From Paenibacillus senegalimassiliensis (lineage in GTDB: Bacteria > Bacillota > Bacilli > Paenibacillales > Paenibacillaceae), in NCBI RefSeq assembly GCF_001486585.1, contig NZ_LN909041.1, positions 2,501 through 66,500 on the forward strand: a stretch of DNA of 64,000 bases, written 5' to 3'. The notes under the pieces are model-generated. The model made no database searches. It saw only the letters and a program-made list of their open reading frames with translations, and was not told the DNA's origin. Shown here one piece after another: positions 62,122 to 64,000 of the stretch. Position 1 is the stretch's first letter, and the number at the start of each line of letters is the position of its first letter. The position numbers and the translations under genes were made by a program.

Positions 62122-64000
62122 TTAAGGCAAATGAATTTTCCCGCTGTTATACCACAGCGCATCATTTGTTCCTGCCTTGTGAAGATCAATCAATGTGCTG
62201 CTAGGTGCATGGTAGTCCACGCTTGGCTTGGAGGAACTGCCGGAATCCCAAATATAATTGTGAATCCATTCGATGGCATTTCCCCGAACCTCGCCGATGT
62301 TATACCAGATCAAGCCGGTATTCTCACTGGTATGCAGTTCAATGACCTTATCATTTCCTATGAACGCAACCGTTGGATCATGGCCATTTTGCCCTTGCAT
62401 ATCTCCGGTCGTGCCCCAGGTTATTGGACCATTGCCATTCCAGGCACCTAATGTGTAATTCAGCCGTCCATTACTCTGATATACCACAACGAGTTGACCG
62501 TTCTGGTAAGCGACGTCCGGTCTTTCTGCTGTCTGATCATGAACCGACCCGGCTTGATTCCACTCGATTTGGTAGTTGCTCGAGTTAATCACACCTGCAT
62601 GATATTGCAGCTTGCCTCCGTTCAAATAAACGAGCACGATGCGATTATCTTCAATGGCTACGTGAGGCCAGGAGCCTTCCGTGTGCTGGCCGCCTATGGC
62701 AATTCGCTCATTGGTCATCCATGTAATTGTCGAGTCGGCTTCCAGCCGTCCGATATTAGCCCATAAGCCTGAGCCATTCCCATCCGTTTGATTGACTTGT
62801 ACAACAAGCTGCTGGCCATTGATGCCAGTTACATCACTATGCGGCTGAATACCGTTTTTGTTACTGCCATTCGGATCAATCCGCTTGTTCGTCACCCACT
62901 GGATATATCCATCGTTCTGAACATGACCGACAGAATACCACAGATTGTTGTTCAGTGGCCCCTCTGCCTTGTGCACCTCAACCACGCGCTTGTCACTCGT
63001 TATAGAAACGGAAACGTCAGTGCCGTTCTGCGTACCTCCTGCTTTCTCGACCTTGTAGTTGTAGTCTCTTAGTGGCACCAGGAAACGGTCGAACACCTGA
63101 GTCATCGCTTCATAGGAATCGGTCGACACGAAATGGCGAGTGCCCAGCTTATGATTCACATAGGCAAATTGCGTCCAGCGCTGCGCGGCCTCCCCATCCC
63201 CATTCGGGAACTTATAGTGCCAAGCTCCCTCGTTGCCGTTCAGGCTGTAGAAGCGGAGCGTGTACCCTTTGTCCGTCGCCAACCGGAGCATCTCCTCCAG
63301 ACGTTTCTCCTCATCCTGAGACCAATTCCCCGGAGTTAGCAGGTCGAAGCCGCTCTCGATATGCTTCCAGTGAATGGCGTAGAAGCGATGATAAATATCC
63401 GCATCGTTCGGGAAATAATCCGCCGCATTGCCCCGCCGTCCGTCAGATACACTGTATACCTCATCCTTGAAGGCCAGCAGTGTCCCCGTCGTGCCGGAGA
63501 TGTAATCAAAATAGGCATTCTTCAGACCTTCGGAGCCGGAAAGGCAAACCGTAATCGCACGCTCGGTATAGCTGCCCGCATCTCCAACATTCCCGGAGGT
63601 CATCAGCGGGCCGTAATGCTCAAGTATCGCTTGCAGCGAGCGGGCAATTTTCGCATAATCCGGGCTGTTCGCGGTCTTCATATCCAGATTGATAACGATA
63701 CTCTGACCATCGCCATGTACGCTTCCGCCATTACGTTCAATCTGGGCTACAACCTCTTCGAAATATTGATAAAGATTTCGGGTATTTGGCTGTGCAGCAG
63801 CATCGTGCTTGACATACAGTTTGACCTGGCCTTGCAAATAATCGGGATATTGTGGACCAGAATAGGTGCTATGGCCGGAGTCGACCATGATGTCGAGTTC
63901 TACATTGTAGAAGCTGGTATCCAGCGCCCGAAGAAACTTCTGGTCCGGGTCTTGCTCATCATAAGTATCATGAAATGCCTTATACGAGTTGGGGTTAATT
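62122..64000 (-). CDS. PI-PLC-like phosphodiesterase with beta-repeat tail, 5' end missing
   Basis: Open from the right edge to a stop at 62122, at least 626 codons; the frame stays open past the ATG at 63888, so the start lies outside. The N-terminal part begins INPNSYKAFHDTYDEQDPDQ then KFLRALDTSFYNVELDIMVD, which resembles the first motif of PI-PLC-like phosphodiesterases. The catalytic domain runs to about residue 320 of the visible part. The last 300 residues are five or six similar repeats of about 60 residues with V-x-V-x-H/L and LWYxxG (HKAEGPLNNNLWYSVG, GSGLWANIGRLE, GLIWYNIGEVRG, NDALWYNSGKIH), probably a beta-propeller-like binding domain. Likely secreted, but the signal is not visible. 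Confidence 0.75.
   Translation of the reverse strand, partial: INPNSYKAFHDTYDEQDPDQKFLRALDTSFYNVELDIMVDSGHSTYSGPQYPDYLQGQVKLYVKHDAAAQPNTRNLYQYFEEVVAQIERNGGSVHGDGQSIVINLDMKTANSPDYAKIARSLQAILEHYGPLMTSGNVGDAGSYTERAITVCLSGSEGLKNAYFDYISGTTGTLLAFKDEVYSVSDGRRGNAADYFPNDADIYHRFYAIHWKHIESGFDLLTPGNWSQDEEKRLEEMLRLATDKGYTLRFYSLNGNEGAWHYKFPNGDGEAAQRWTQFAYVNHKLGTRHFVSTDSYEAMTQVFDRFLVPLRDYNYKVEKAGGTQNGTDVSVSITSDKRVVEVHKAEGPLNNNLWYSVGHVQNDGYIQWVTNKRIDPNGSNKNGIQPHSDVTGINGQQLVVQVNQTDGNGSGLWANIGRLEADSTITWMTNERIAIGGQHTEGSWPHVAIEDNRIVLVYLNGGKLQYHAGVINSSNYQIEWNQAGSVHDQTAERPDVAYQNGQLVVVYQSNGRLNYTLGAWNGNGPITWGTTGDMQGQNGHDPTVAFIGNDKVIELHTSENTGLIWYNIGEVRGNAIEWIHNYIWDSGSSSKPSVDYHAPSSTLIDLHKAGTNDALWYNSGKIHLP

Overview
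The window looks like chromosomal DNA of an endospore-forming Bacillota of the Paenibacillus type. The evidence is gene content and protein similarity recognised by eye: the YgxA/YgzB/PerR neighbourhood, YyaC, a DUF1128 protein, gatCAB, a sigma-B cluster, NlpC/P60 and GH18 wall proteins with SH3 repeats, strong AAGGAGG ribosome-binding sites and frequent TTG/GTG starts. Most genes are on the minus strand. There is no rRNA, tRNA, CRISPR array, prophage or integrase.

Layout. 0-5.4 kb: a YgxA-like gene cut by the left edge, ygzB, a GH18 wall hydrolase, perR and a membrane protein with a DUF4097 tail. 5.4-9.4 kb: a GNAT enzyme and gatC-gatA-gatB, with a 178-bp repeat lying between gatC and gatA. 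9.4-19.6 kb: housekeeping and unknown genes, a frameshifted O-antigen-ligase-like gene, YyaC, DUF1128 and an asparaginase. 19.7-23.1 kb: a stress cluster of an RsbY-like phosphatase, rsbV, rsbW and sigB, next to a DUF948 protein. 23.3-28.8 kb: an NlpC/P60 endopeptidase, a probable manganese exporter of the CDF family, an ABC-F ATPase and a metallo-hydrolase. 29.1-32.4 kb: a cvfC gene broken by a 26-bp tandem duplication, then a lysine riboswitch and terminator in front of a lysP-like permease. 32.4-46.2 kb: transglutaminase, trxB, a ZosA-like P-type ATPase, metY, deoC, def, ppaC, an OmpR/histidine-kinase pair and hflX behind a terminator-like leader. 47-51.5 kb: a UlaG-like enzyme and a sugar ABC importer (binding protein and two permeases, no ATPase) whose promoter overlaps a perfect cre site. 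51.5-64 kb: DUF554, DUF805, a secreted serine hydrolase, a LytTR/GHKL two-component pair with a transporter, a MarR-quinone-reductase-SDR group (SDR frameshifted), a GNAT remnant with short repeats, a P-loop protein, and a large PI-PLC-like protein cut by the right edge.

The most notable unexplained structure is a family of small repeats bounded by inverted ends that begin with GTTCAAAAAGTC. There are two 178-bp copies with perfect 7-bp flanking direct repeats, a longer 215-bp form, a decayed inverted copy and at least three fragments. It behaves like a non-autonomous transposable element (MITE). Three genes are frameshifted (O-antigen ligase, cvfC, SDR). Each is restored by a single small edit, so each is either a recent mutation or a sequence error. 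I did not find a clear new defence system or secondary-metabolite cluster.
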